From: Lutraria lutraria
Lineage: Eukaryota; Mollusca; Bivalvia; Venerida; Mactridae
Reading direction: 5' to 3'
DNA: 64,000 nucleotides
Assembly (NCBI GenBank): GCA_964023205.1
Contig: OZ026851.1
Coordinates: forward strand, 14,611,637 to 14,675,636
The notes below the pieces were generated by a model. The model made no database searches, was not told the DNA's origin, and saw only the letters and a list, made by a program, of their open reading frames with translations. Made by a program: the position numbers and the translations under genes. This document shows positions 24,171 through 35,478 of the stretch, piece after piece (within the stretch, counting starts at the first letter, position 1; each line of letters opens with the position of its first letter).

Positions 24171-25283
24171 TATGGTAATTCATTGTTCTGACATCAGACT
24201 TCGTAAACCCCCTAACAATCAGAACATAACAGAACAGACCAAGATTTTATTAATTAATTATACTGTGTTTCGTTACCAACTTATATTATAAATACACATG
24301 ATAAGTTTTGGTCATGTAACGTTACGTAAGTGCAAAAAGAGTAAGAAAGACAGACAAAAGTTAAAAAGTAATGGTTCAAAAAAGAGATTGTAAAACAGGG
24401 CGTCTTATGTCATGTATGGTGTACGTGTTGCACTCAGCATCGCTTACGCAATAAAACAATGAATGTTGTAACTTACATAATGTAGACTGTGTCACCATAG
24501 CATGTCTACATGTAGTTAAATCATGATGAAAAATTGTAACACAGTCTGAATCACTGACACACTCGACCAAATTTAGATAAAAATGTAAACTGGTTCCCGT
24601 TCCATGTTTTAGTGCACCAAAGTCGTGCTTTGTACAGACAGAGTTAACGGGTACCGGTTTAGATCAAATGTTACCAAAAAGATGTTTCGGTAAAAATGTA
24701 ATCCCATGTACAGCGTCTACTAAAAAGCGACTTGTCTGCAGAATAGATATCGAACATTTAAAAGTATGAAGTCCTTATCAAACCTTGTCTTTATTATATT
24801 TTTTGATATGTTCAAGTCCTTGATACACCAGATTAGATAAGGACGTGAAAATCATTTAGTAATTAATTATAATTATGTTAACTTAAAAGTTAAATGTACA
24901 AGTCCTTGATGCGCCAAATCATCAACAGGATGTGATACGCCGATAATTTAGCATAAAAACGTGTACCAAAAATACAATTTCCTTTTTAAGTCACAATTTT
25001 CATGCAATTTTACAAATTTCAGATTTCACTGTAAAAAAGTATCTAATCCAAGTTGAAAGACGCTTTAAAGGTCGAGATACGAACATGAACCATTGTGTAA
25101 CATTAACACGAATTCGACAAATGTCGCCTTATATTCAAAGCGGACGACGCTGTAAAAATGCGGGCCGTGATATTTTATGTATAATAAACATTTCCAAAAG
25201 ATGTAAGGCAACATGTAATCACCTGTTAAGGTATCCATTAATCATCATTTCCCGTTTTCGTCTTTAAAAATACATCAGCTGGT

Positions 25284-25373
25284 TATATAAGAAGCTGACG
25301 GCGTTAGTTTTGGTCAGAAGACATTTCTTACTCCCATCTTCTCGTACCTGATTATACCGGTGGACGAATCAAG
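25284..25373 (+). promoter_or_regulatory. Candidate TATA box and 5' non-coding exon of the Met/Gly-rich gene
   Basis: TATATAA at 25284-25290 is followed about 30 bp on by a segment ending in a strong donor, AATCAAG|GTGAGG (25373). It would splice to the acceptor TTTCAG at 27471-27476, just before the ATG at 27486. Such a short 5' UTR exon with a TATA box is common in highly expressed secreted-protein genes. The join itself is inferred. Confidence 0.45.
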
Positions 25374-27087
25374 GTGAGGACACTATGATTTATAGAAATT
25401 TATTTTACATTTTATTATTTTATGTGTTTTATTTGTTAAATAGGTACGTGAATTTTGCTTAATTTTAAAATCATTTGAACAGGACGTGTGATTTTTATTG
25501 TTTGTAAATTTTGAGATGGGGTGTGAATTTGAATTCACAAAAAATGATGCATTTTAATAAGTCATTCTTTGGCGTGATTAATACTCATATTATCGAGGAC
25601 TTAAATACTAGACGCTTTTATCTTAGTTTGTCGTATGATAAATGGTTGATTGTAAAAATAATCAGTTTGGAAGTAGCCTCGAATGGAGGATAAGATTTAC
25701 TTTCGAAACATTCCGACAAATTGGACTTGAAGAATCGTCCGATTTCAAGGAAATTCCGGATTTTTGTTAGTCCGGTTTTCAGCGGGTTTTACTGTATTTG
25801 TTTTTAATAATGATTCTGTTGTTAGTATTTGAAGCAAAGTTGACTTTTTGTGAGTTTGCAGGTTTGGCCGTAGCGTAAAATAGTCATGAAAATAGCGAAC
25901 ATTTTTAAGTTGATCGTAGCCTTAAAGCATTTAAAGATATTGTTTTGCTTTTAAGAGCAAACTGTAAACATTTTGATATAATTTAGATTTTTTCTTTTAT
26001 CTGCGTGTTGTTTAAATCATGAGAATCACTATGCTTTTGATTAACAATTAAAATGTCGAAATTCACTGCATTTCACAATTTCATAATATGTCACAAAGTA
26101 TCTAAAACATTCTTAACGACTATGTTTCAAGATTTAAAACAATAACTCCTCTAACAGTGAGCCTCCAATGCTTTTGTCTTCAAATATGTTATATTGTTTT
26201 AGTGTTATGCTTACAAGTGGGTGTCGTAAATAAATTCATATATTTTCCCGCAAATTCGTCCTTAAACCCAAAAGTGCCAACAATTAAAGAAGACAACAGC
26301 TATTTATGTCTGCCTGGGTATTATACATTAGTCTTAGAGAACAGAAAATCGTTTGAAAGGTATTAAGTAACAGTGTTAGGTTAATTTTTACACAATTCTA
26401 AGCCTAGAATTAAGTATTTGTTAGTTTTTGATTTGCGTTTTCATCTTCACGTACAACTGGGGAATTTTAGCTTTTACTTGTACATACTTTTAATGTATGT
26501 AACTAGAAAGGGTGTTGACCTTACATTGATTATAACATGTACACGACAACACTTATCATGTACTGACACACGATTTCTCTGTTCTTCATCGGTGTATGCT
26601 TCTAAAAGACGTCTCTTTGATCTATATATGTTCACACGCACACACAAAAAACGCGGGATGTTAATGGATGAATTTTCATGTTTTGTTTGTAGTTTGTAAT
26701 TAAAAGCGTGACTCGTTATTAATATGATGAAACTAGCTCAATAAGCGTGAATAATGCGACATTTTAGGAATTCTGCTCAATAAAAAACGCCGAGTGAAAT
26801 TATTCATTTGTTACATTTAAAAATTGCCATAGCACATAAGCTGGGGCACTGACAAAGACTAAGTCAAGAACTCACGTGTTTGCACATTATGCAACTCTGG
26901 AATAGGAGATGAATACCACTTCTACTTGTCCAAATGCAAAATTTCCAAAAAAAATCAACAAAAACTATCTAATCAAATATTTTTTTCATCTTAACACTTC
27001 AAAATTTGATTCGCTAATGAACATGGGACATATTTTTTTAATTAACTCGGTTTTATTGTTTCCCACTTTAATTATTTATTCAATCTC

Positions 27088-27165
27088 TCTGGAGCAACAA
27101 CCTTTCAACAACAGCATAATTTTGCTACTTCCAAAGGGTGTTGCTTTAGAGAGGTTGTATTTATT
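27088..27165. mobile_element. GTACAACCTCTCC MITE fragment
   Basis: GGAGCAACAACCTTTCAACA, CTACTTCCAAAGGGTGTTGC and GAGAGGTTGTA match the internal and right parts of the hairpin element at 44276. It lies upstream of the Met/Gly-rich coding exons. Confidence 0.7.
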
Positions 27166-27485
27166 TAAATAACCTTGCTATAACTGTCTGTTTAATTATT
27201 TGCAAGTCTATTTTGTATAAAATATCTGTTCTTGAATACATAGCTCGTGGTGCTTCTGTAAATATAGAACAATCTTGTAATCATGATAATATTATGTTCT
27301 ATATGTCCTGCCCCATGTTCATAAAGGCTTTTGTAGTCGATCAGTTATGCATCTTAGAAAAAAAATTAATTAGATTTTAATTAATGTAATAAATTAACAA
27401 TAAATTAATTAAAATACAATATTGTTATATCACTCTAGTATTTTTATTCATGTATATCTATTATACTTTATTTCAGTTATTCACA

Positions 27486-30313
27486 ATGACTTCAACACTC
27501 TTTTGGCTGTCCCTCGCTCTTTGCGTTTCCATAGCAACCTCTGCTGGTGGAAAAGGTGAGTGTATTAAATTTTATTAGACAGTAACATATTATAAAAAAT
27601 TATAACATTTTTGTATAGATTAAACTGCTTACCATTACCTGTTATATTTTTAACAGACATGTAGATATTTGAAACAAACTGACTCTTGATATACGAGGGT
27701 TGTCCCTTAAGTGTGTACACTTTTCTCAAAACTCTGGTATTTTTCAATATTTTGAAGCCAAATGTCTGTGACATATAATTGAAATCTTTATTGACCTATG
27801 GTGCAAATTTGATTAAATATCAAGAACATGTATAAATTTGGAAAGTGACTTTGACATTGTCTGACCATGTAAGGACCTACATAATATGACTGTATAAAGT
27901 GTTGCACGTTATAAATATTAATACTTGAATTGTGTTTATCTTACATTGACCCGCCTTCGTGATCGGGTGGTTAAGGTCGCTGACTTCAAATCACTATAAT
28001 CTCTCACTGATAGAGGGTTGTGGCTTCGAGCCAAGCTACCGACCATGACTCTTTATGTGAGAAAGTAGGCAGTTGCTTACGTAGGATGGGAGTCTAGTAC
28101 TGGTTCTTCCCAGGAACGATGCTTAGGTGAACTGTCCGCCTCATGTGACTCTGACTGTTGAAAAGGGGCGTAAAACCTGATATACATAATATTATCTTAC
28201 ATTGAAAAGGGGAATGTCCGTGGTCGAGAAGATATATTCTCTGATTAGTAATCACTAGCCTCTTACCTCTGGAAGTTCGAATCCAACCCGGGACCCAAGT
28301 TTCATCTGTTCTGTAAGCAAGCTGTCCCGTTGACTAACGAAAGGTCTGTGGTTCTACCCAGGTCTACTTCTAGTGTATATCTCCGATGTTAAGGCTGTAA
28401 AAAAGTCGGCAAATGACCTGACCCTGGCTGTTGGTTCCATGTTAAACATCAGACAAAAAAGGACACTTTAATACTGACCCACTTAAACACATAGGCTCGT
28501 AAAATTTATAAAATCGACGAGATACACGTATGTTCAAGACAAGCTGTTTTATTACATAACGCTATATATAGTTCTAAGTTGCCAAGCGTATTTTGCTTTC
28601 CACCTAAGCTGTTTATTAAAAAAGAGCTTAAGTGTTTTTAAACGTGTGTTTTGATTGGATAAGATATTGAAATAAAGCTGTTTATGAATAAATTTCGTAA
28701 ATTTCAAAAATGTATTAATTGGGGAGAGGTCCGGGGATTTTTCACGATATTCATACCCAGTTCTTCAACTTTATGCAATTATCTAGATAAAATACATTTT
28801 ATTCTCTTCTTATGTTTTCTTATCTGCAGCAATGATGATGATGCGAGAAGAGGACAGAAACAGAATGATGAAAAATGGCGGTGGTGCTGGTGGTGCTGGC
28901 GGGGCTGGAGCTCCAATGATGATGGTAAAAATGATGCCAGCTGGAGCTGGAGCCGGAGCCGGTGCCGGTGCTGGTGCCGGTGCTGGACCTGATTGCCCAC
29001 CAGGTCAACAGCCAATGGCTATGGGTATGGCAATGCCAATGGGAGGTAAAATGATGGGTGGTAACGGCAACAGCGGTGGCATGATGCCAATGGCAATGAT
29101 GCCAGCTATGCCAATGGGAAAGATGGGTAGTGGTGGAAGCGGCGCAATGATGGCAATGGGAGGAAGTGGAAACGCTGGTGGCGCTATGATGCCAATGGGA
29201 AAGATGGGAGGCAACGGAAATGCTGGTATGATGCCCATGGAAATGTCAATGGAAGCAGGCAGCGGCATGAAACCATCTGCCATGAATATGATGGCTCAAA
29301 TGATGCCAATGGGTGGCAAAGGTGGACAGATGATGCCCGCCATGCCAATGGGAGGAAGTGGTAATGGTATGATGGCCATGGGACCTGACTGTCCACCAGG
29401 TATGCAAATGGGAGGCGGTAATGGTATGTCTGGAGGAAGCGGTATGGTTATGATGCCAGCTATGCCAATGGGAAAGATGGGTGGTAACTCTGGTATGATG
29501 TCAATGGGCGGCGCTGGAGGTAATGGTATGCCAATGGGTGGTAAAGGATCCGCTGGTATGATGCCAATGGAAATGTCTATGGAAATGCCACAAGGCGGCG
29601 CCGGAGGAGCTGGTATGATGCCAATGGGAGGTAGTGGAAAAGCCGGAATGATGCCAATGGAAATGTCCATGGAAATGCCAATGGGTGGTTCCGGAGGTGC
29701 TGGTATGATGCCAATGGGCGGAGCTGGAAACGGAGGTATGTCAATGGGCGGTAAAGGATCCGCTGGTATGATGCCAATGGAAATGTCCATGGAAATGCCT
29801 ATGGGCGGTGCCGGAGGAGCCGGTATGATGCCAATGGGCGGTAACGGAAAAGCCATGATGATGCCAATGGAAATGTCCATGGAAATGCCAAAAGGTGGCG
29901 CTGGCGGTGCCGGTATGCCAATGGGCGGAAGTGGTATGATGTCAATGGGTGGAAGTGGTATGCCAATGGGAGGAAGTGGAAAAGCTGGAATGATGCCAAT
30001 GGAAATGTCCATGGAGATGCCACAAGGTGGCGCCGGAGGAGCTGGTATGATGCCAATGGGAGGTAGTGGAAAAGCTGGTATGATGCCAATGGAAATGTCA
30101 ATGGAAATGCCAATGGGTGGTGCCGGAGGAGCTGGTATGATGCCAATGGGCGGAGCCGGAAATGGAGGCATGTCAATGGGCGGTAAAGGATCCGCTGTTA
30201 TGATGCCAATGGCCGGAGCCGGAAACGGTGGTATGTCAATGGGTGGTCAAGGCATGAAAATGATGGGTGGAAATGGCGGTATATCAATGAATGCAGGCAA
30301 AGGTCCATACTAA
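27486..30313 (+). CDS. Secreted Met/Gly-rich repeat protein, shell-matrix-like
   Basis: Coding exon 1 is 27486-27555 (signal peptide MTSTLFWLSLALCVSIATSA) and exon 2 is 28830-30313, joined in phase 1 (AAAAG|GTGAGT, CTGCAG|CA); 517 aa. The mature protein starts with an acidic/basic patch (REEDRNR) and then a silk-like alternating Gly-Ala block at about 28947-28985. The rest is Met/Gly repeats: six full copies and one degenerate copy of MEMSMEMP separated by GGAGGAGMMPMGG-type linkers, unit about 30 aa. Two GPDCPPG motifs carry the only mature cysteines. The composition recalls Met-rich nacre proteins of pearl oysters; family membership is a guess from composition. The coding exon is clearly more GC-rich than its surroundings. 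The intron holds two SINEs. Antisense open frames over the repeat are shadows. Confidence 0.85.
27948..28192 (+). mobile_element. tRNA-derived SINE (family A)
   Basis: Near-complete copy: TGACCCGCCTTCGTGATCGG head, GGTTGTGGCTTCGAGCC (B box region), AGTCTAGTACTGGTTC core and GTTGAAAAGGGGCGTAAAAC 3' end. It is in intron 2 of the Met/Gly-rich gene. Confidence 0.9.
28200..28460 (+). mobile_element. tRNA-derived SINE (family D), intact TTAA site
   Basis: The head has GGAAGTTCGAATCCAACCC (B box). The body has GCAAGCTGTCCCGTTGACTA, GATGTTAAGGCTG and CCCTGGCTGTTGGTTC, and the tail is CAGACAAAAAA. The TTAA inside GATGTTAAGGCTG is the same place where the related SINE at 48555 carries a MITE. Confidence 0.75.
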
Positions 30314-32085
30314 ATGCCTAGAAGATCTCAGATATTTTCATGATCAATTCATTGAAAATTGTACGTTTCTTACCTTGTTAAGTCTATTGTAGTAAATTGT
30401 ATCCAGTTATTGAAGCATTTGTGTTCGTTTTATTAATTTTTTTCACTTAATGGTTTCACCGTAGATAGGTAGCAGTGCTTACTATCAACACCATACAAAA
30501 TGTAGTATTAACAAATTAACATCACGTGCCTAAAACAACAAGACAACCCAAGCACAGTCATGTCAACAAACGGCCATATTACATAACCTCTCTTTGGAAC
30601 TCTGTTTGTTTAAAACAAGTTGAGCTCGCTGGAATATTTAATTGACAAAAACGGTCATAAAATGTTTGTTGTCATTCTCTCAAATACTGATAAATCCTAA
30701 ATAGTCTCATTTATATTCGTTAGGCTCAATTGTCGTCGTTTCTACCAAAATGTCTATTTCGTGGTGACGTAAGTTCATAAGTTTTTAGCCTGATCATTTT
30801 CTGTCCGTTTTGTGTTAGAATAACTTCGTTAGTGAAGCAAGGATATAACCAATTGTCTCGCACGTGTCGAAGGTCATATACTAGTACCACGTGGTAGATA
30901 TACGTTTATAACAGTTTGTTTCACGGCAAAGTGACGTACAAATGATCAGCATACGCTTCTAAAGAAGTCCTGGATATGCTTCGGAACAAAGATTTCCTAA
31001 CTAATATCCTGACTCTACGTACAGTACTAAATATAACACTATAAAACCACAAAAAACTGACATGTTGCCAGATGAAATATATTAGCTTAGTATCGGAGTT
31101 TCCTAATTATATCTTCGGATTGGAGAGTTCTGTATGCAGGGGGAGAATCAAAATGGCGTCGTTTGCTCGAATTTGTAAATAAATTCGATTTCTTAGACCG
31201 GGATAACTTTGTTTTAAACCAAATGAATTTTTATTCAGAAGCTGAAAAATGAGAAGTGTGTTGTGGTACAAGTATAAATGTGGTTATCAACCTTTTTAAT
31301 ATAAAAAAAAATCAAAAGATACCTCAAACTTTCCAAAATGGCGCCGGTCTGTATAGAAATTCGAGGAAACGACGCCATTTTGATTCTCCACCCCGTGTAT
31401 TGCATATACCTAATGTGTTCAGATTTGTAATATTATAAGGGTTTCTAGTTTCCAAGTAGTTGTTAGTACGTTGGTTCTTGATGTATTTCATATTTTGGTC
31501 TTGTTTTGTGTGTTAATCTGAATATGTTTAAACATGTCATTTCTCTTGAATCCCTTTTTTCTTTTCTGTGGGGAAACACCTCGTCCATTTGTATTAAATT
31601 CCATGTTCCCATTGTACACATCGAAATGCGACATGTATGTACATGTGTATAACAACACCCGTTTATGATGATTTTCTGGTGATCCAAATATTTACTTCAT
31701 TATAATTCATACATTTTACAGTAATATCTTTAATAATGAAGCTCATAAACAGTATATGAGTTAATAAGATTGTGTTCGGTGGAAAACACTTCTGTATTCT
31801 TCATTGGAATTATTACTTAGTACTGAAGTATAAAGTGTATGTTTATCCCTTTTAACTAACAAATTAGCGAGACTCACAATGACGACCTACCATGTCACGT
31901 TTTAATACTACCCTTAAGGCATCATCTTCGAGTAAATTAAGAAAGTCTAGTTATCCATATGTTCGTGCGATCGTTCGCTCGTTGGGCTTATAAGTAATAT
32001 TTGTTTCTAGTTACCCAACTTGCCCAACTTTTCCCCGCGACTCTAGACTTTTATCGAGCCCAATGAACAGTACATATATACTTCC
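30314..32085. other. 3' UTR and intergenic stretch
   Basis: The 3' UTR of the Met/Gly-rich gene has no canonical AATAAA close by. AGTAAA near 30400 followed by a T-rich stretch is the best candidate. The rest holds no gene. Confidence 0.4.
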
Positions 32086-32089
32086 TTAC

Positions 32090-32350
32090 CTTATTATACG
32101 ACCGTTTGAAAAAAGGGTCGTATTATGGGAACACCCACGGCGGGCGGGTTGGCGGGCTGGCGGGTGACATCCACAACGGTGTCCGCTCTCTAATTCAAAC
32201 AGTTTTGGATCCTCACCAAACTTGGTGGAAATGTTTATGGCCATGAGATCTCGGTCCAGGTCGATAACCAGCCCAATCGGCCCAGGCACTTCTGAGCTAT
32301 GGTCCTTGACAGGCGTATTTTGTGACCTGGCACTCTTGTTACCTTTCCAT
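32090..32350 (+). repeat. Dispersed repeat family E copy
   Basis: TTATACGACCGTTTGAAAAA and GGGTCGTATTATGGGAAC, then CCACAACGGTGTCCGCTC, CATGAGATCTCGGTC, and an end GACCTGGCACTCTTGTT. A second copy is at 46188-46432. Confidence 0.85.
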
Positions 32351-32512
32351 ACGCTTTCAAGAGTAAGATAAAAAAGCCTCTACCTAGTACCCTATTTTTA
32401 GTCAGCATACAATCAGTCACACATATTTGTTTACGATTCTGCTCGTTCAAAAATATCACCGAACGTCATCTTGCCGAGATATAATATTATACAATGTAAA
32501 ATTCAATTTGCG

Positions 32513-32705
32513 GAGGAACAGTGGTGTAGGGGTAGAGCATCGGACTCCTAACCCGGAGGTTGTGGGTTCAAATCCCGTCAGTAGTGGAATTTGACCGGAA
32601 CCTTCACAGTCCTTTCTTTCGGCGCGAGTACTGGTCAGAATCCAGGAAGCAGTCATCGAACGTTGAAAGAACTTGCTCTACAATTGATGTAAAATAAATT
32701 AGTTT
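32513..32705 (+). mobile_element. SINE with tRNA-Arg(CCT)-like head
   Basis: The head looks like tRNA-Arg with anticodon CCT (loop CTCCTAA, B box GGTTCAAATCC). However, the acceptor strands do not pair, and the sequence runs on into a SINE body with GAGTACTGGTCAGAATCCAGG, GTTGAAA and an A-rich tail (GTAAAATAAATTA). I therefore call a SINE, not a working tRNA gene. Confidence 0.75.
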
Positions 32706-32984
32706 AAACTAAACTACATGTAGTAAAATTCAATATGGAAGGAGGTTCTTCCAAAAAGTCCCCAACTTTCCCAAAATACTACTTTAGTCCTAATCCCCCA
32801 ACCTTCAACTCACCCAACATATACATGTAGACCATACAAATAGGGAGGAAAATACAGTCTCCTTGGAACGGCCAGCAGCAAAAACTGGAGGGAGGGGTAA
32901 ACAAGTAAGTTTTTAAGACCTTATCTTGCGCTTACCCTGGGTGATAAACATAATCAAAATATTGCTGCAGAACTGAATTATAAT

Positions 32985-33085
32985 CATTTTGTCTCGGATA
33001 GGATTTGAAATCACAGCGGTGAGGGGCTAGTGATTACAAGTTAGATACCATACTCATTCAGCCATAGAGGCCCCTATACATATAA
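32985..33085 (-). mobile_element. SINE fragment (family B, minus)
   Basis: GGATTTGAAATCACAGCGGT (B-box complement) and GGGGCTAGTGATTACAAG match the minus-strand fragments at 11900 and 42120. Confidence 0.6.
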
Positions 33086-33089
33086 ATAC

Positions 33090-34480
33090 AGTTGAATCAC
33101 GTTATCCGAGGCTCAAATTCCCAGTGACCGTGGAAATTAGTTTGAGATGACTAGAATTTGAGATGAACCTTTATCACAATCAGGGTCTTTAATTGAGTGA
33201 CCCTGTTACAATATAGTATGTAAGTTTACGTTTTGCTGGAATAAAGTATATACAAAAAATGTACAAGAGTAGAGAAAACATTGCCAGCAGTTGGCATATG
33301 TTTGTTTATACATTGTATGTTATATTACTTTGTGGTATGCCCATAAAGGGCCTTAACTTGTTAATAAACTTCTAAATTTCCAAAGTTGTCCCCCTTGAAA
33401 ATCAACTTTTTTGCGATATCGATGACGACATGGCGATGATAGGTGCTCTATATAGAGTTATAGAGGAAGTATTTGTCTAACTTGTAACAACTTTATCAAT
33501 AATAATGGCACAACATTTTCCCATTTGCGAGCACAATTTTGCATCTTTTTTGTTTTCAATGATATAAATTTCAATTATGTTGTATATTATCTTAAATTCT
33601 TGCTTCATTGATCGTTACAAAATTATCACTGTTTAAATTATCTCTTGTTCGTAATGGAATTTTTTTATCAAGCTAACGTCATTTTTACTAAGATTGCAAT
33701 CCAATAATGTCAGAGGTGGCGAGTAATCGTTCTGAGTTTCGATTTTTCAAGTTAAACCCACGAGTGTCCTAGAATTCGGATATCACTGCAGCCGAAGTCA
33801 TACATGCTACGTATTGACATTCAGAATATCCATTATGGTTATCATGCTACTCTAAACTTATGGTTTCTGTTTGTTACACGATTGTAAATCTCCCGGGGCC
33901 TTTAGTTCAATTAGCAAAATGTCATGACAAGTGTGAAAAGTGTTCATTGTTTGCCGATCAGCTCCAACTTTGAGATAAACAACTAAAAAAACATACTTAC
34001 TAGAAGCACGGGTTTGACATAAGCGAAATTTGGAGATAAGGCAACAGAAAATGAGAGTATATAATTATTTTTTTTGAGACTCCAACTGGGTAACCCCGTT
34101 TATTTCACCCCGTAATAGGTATTAGGGGATCGGGATCATCCCACCTTCATACCTTACATTTAATTTCATAATAAATATATAGATTTCTATGTCGGTCAAT
34201 AGCTATACATAGCTAATGTTATTTTGTTATATTTAAACCGACTAAAATAAAATTTTGTATCTTGTAAATATCTACTATAAAACTACTATAATGAACATAA
34301 ATATGGTTATCTACAATTTATAAAGTGAAATAAAGTAAAATAAATGGATTATCTTATAATAGTATATTAGTAACAATATTGTGTAGTTATTCAATCAGGT
34401 GCCTTACAAATGATGAGAGTTAAAGTATCATAATATAGAGAATAGAACAAACCATCGGGGACCACTGGAAACAGTTTGAC
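33090..34480. other. Intergenic, no gene seen
   Basis: AT-rich, with degenerate repeat-like phrases (for example GATAAGGCAACAGAAAATGA) but no open frame or exon I can support. Confidence 0.4.
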
Positions 34481-34526
34481 ATAACTAAATTTTGATTTAA
34501 GAGAGTTTTAGAAAATGAAATTTTTA

Positions 34527-34625
34527 TACATTATTCAAGCGAATTTTACATAATGAGATTTTGGTATAAGCGAATTTTACATAATGAGGTTTTGATATAA
34601 GCGAATTTGACACAATGATATTTAA
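34527..34625. repeat. 31-bp tandem repeat
   Basis: Three consecutive units of about 31 bp built on AAGCGAATTTTACATAATGA followed by GATTTTGGTAT, with slight drift. Confidence 0.85.
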
Positions 34626-35137
34626 GAGTACATCTACTTTATCATTCAGTTCTACATAATTTTACAAAAATAAAACCTGAATTGAAAAGGTCATGTCAAA
34701 TCAGAAAACAAAAACACGTACAAGGTTACAGAAGAACTGTGCGCAATCAGTCATGAAGAAAATAAATGGCATACCAACTTATTGAAAAGGTCGCCGTTTT
34801 CGCAATGGAAATAAAGGCATTTGAATAAAAAAAGATTTATTTTCAAATTATAATTTACAAACATTATATTACAAGTATCAATATAAAATATCGAATATTC
34901 TATGATTATACAGGTTTCTTTACAGCAGGATAATAATTCAAAAGGAATTCGTGAAATCATGAATTTTTCTTGAACTTTTCTTGCACACTTCATGAAGTAA
35001 GAAAAACTATTTGACCGGTGTAATGTAATGATGACAATGGTCAACAGCAATAATATAATGATAAACAATGTGCTGTCAAACCTAAATTATTATGGGCCAC
35101 CACGCGCACTTCGACTTTGGCCTCTCTTTAGCTCCCA

Positions 35138-35143
35138 TTTATT
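35138..35143 (-). terminator. Candidate poly(A) signal of the Asn-rich gene
   Basis: AATAAA on the minus strand about 335 nt after the stop codon at 35479. Confidence 0.4.
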
Positions 35144-35478
35144 CGTACAATTGACTACACTGACCTCAGAATTAAGGTTCACGGTAAAAACGTATAAGAT
35201 GGTCCTTGTTTACAGCCAAGACCGGGTCATCAATAATATAAAATAGCATCATTATCGTAATCAAAGACAAACTCAAAACATCGGTGATCTGAATATCAAC
35301 AATTTCTACCAAAAAACACCATCATCGTATCGTAAACAACAATCAATAAGTGGCAGTCACCATTTTCATCATTCAGTTACCAACATTTGCAACATCGTCA
35401 CATTACTAAAATCATTGAAGTCACCCACAGCAGCAACTATAATACAACATACTAGTATTAAGACCATTAGATTAGAAC

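Noticed and set aside
28684..28992. 102-aa + strand frame ending in a Trp/Arg-rich tail
   Set aside because: It overlaps the Met/Gly-rich exon out of frame and runs through its splice acceptor.
29005..30176. Long Pro/Ile-rich and other open frames antisense to the Met/Gly-rich exon
   Set aside because: The repeats and the GC-rich sense codons keep the reverse frames open. The sense frame has a matching signal-peptide exon; the antisense ones do not.
32515..32590. Functional tRNA-Arg(CCT) gene
   Set aside because: The anticodon arm and B box look right, but the acceptor strands do not pair. The sequence continues into a SINE body and A-rich tail.
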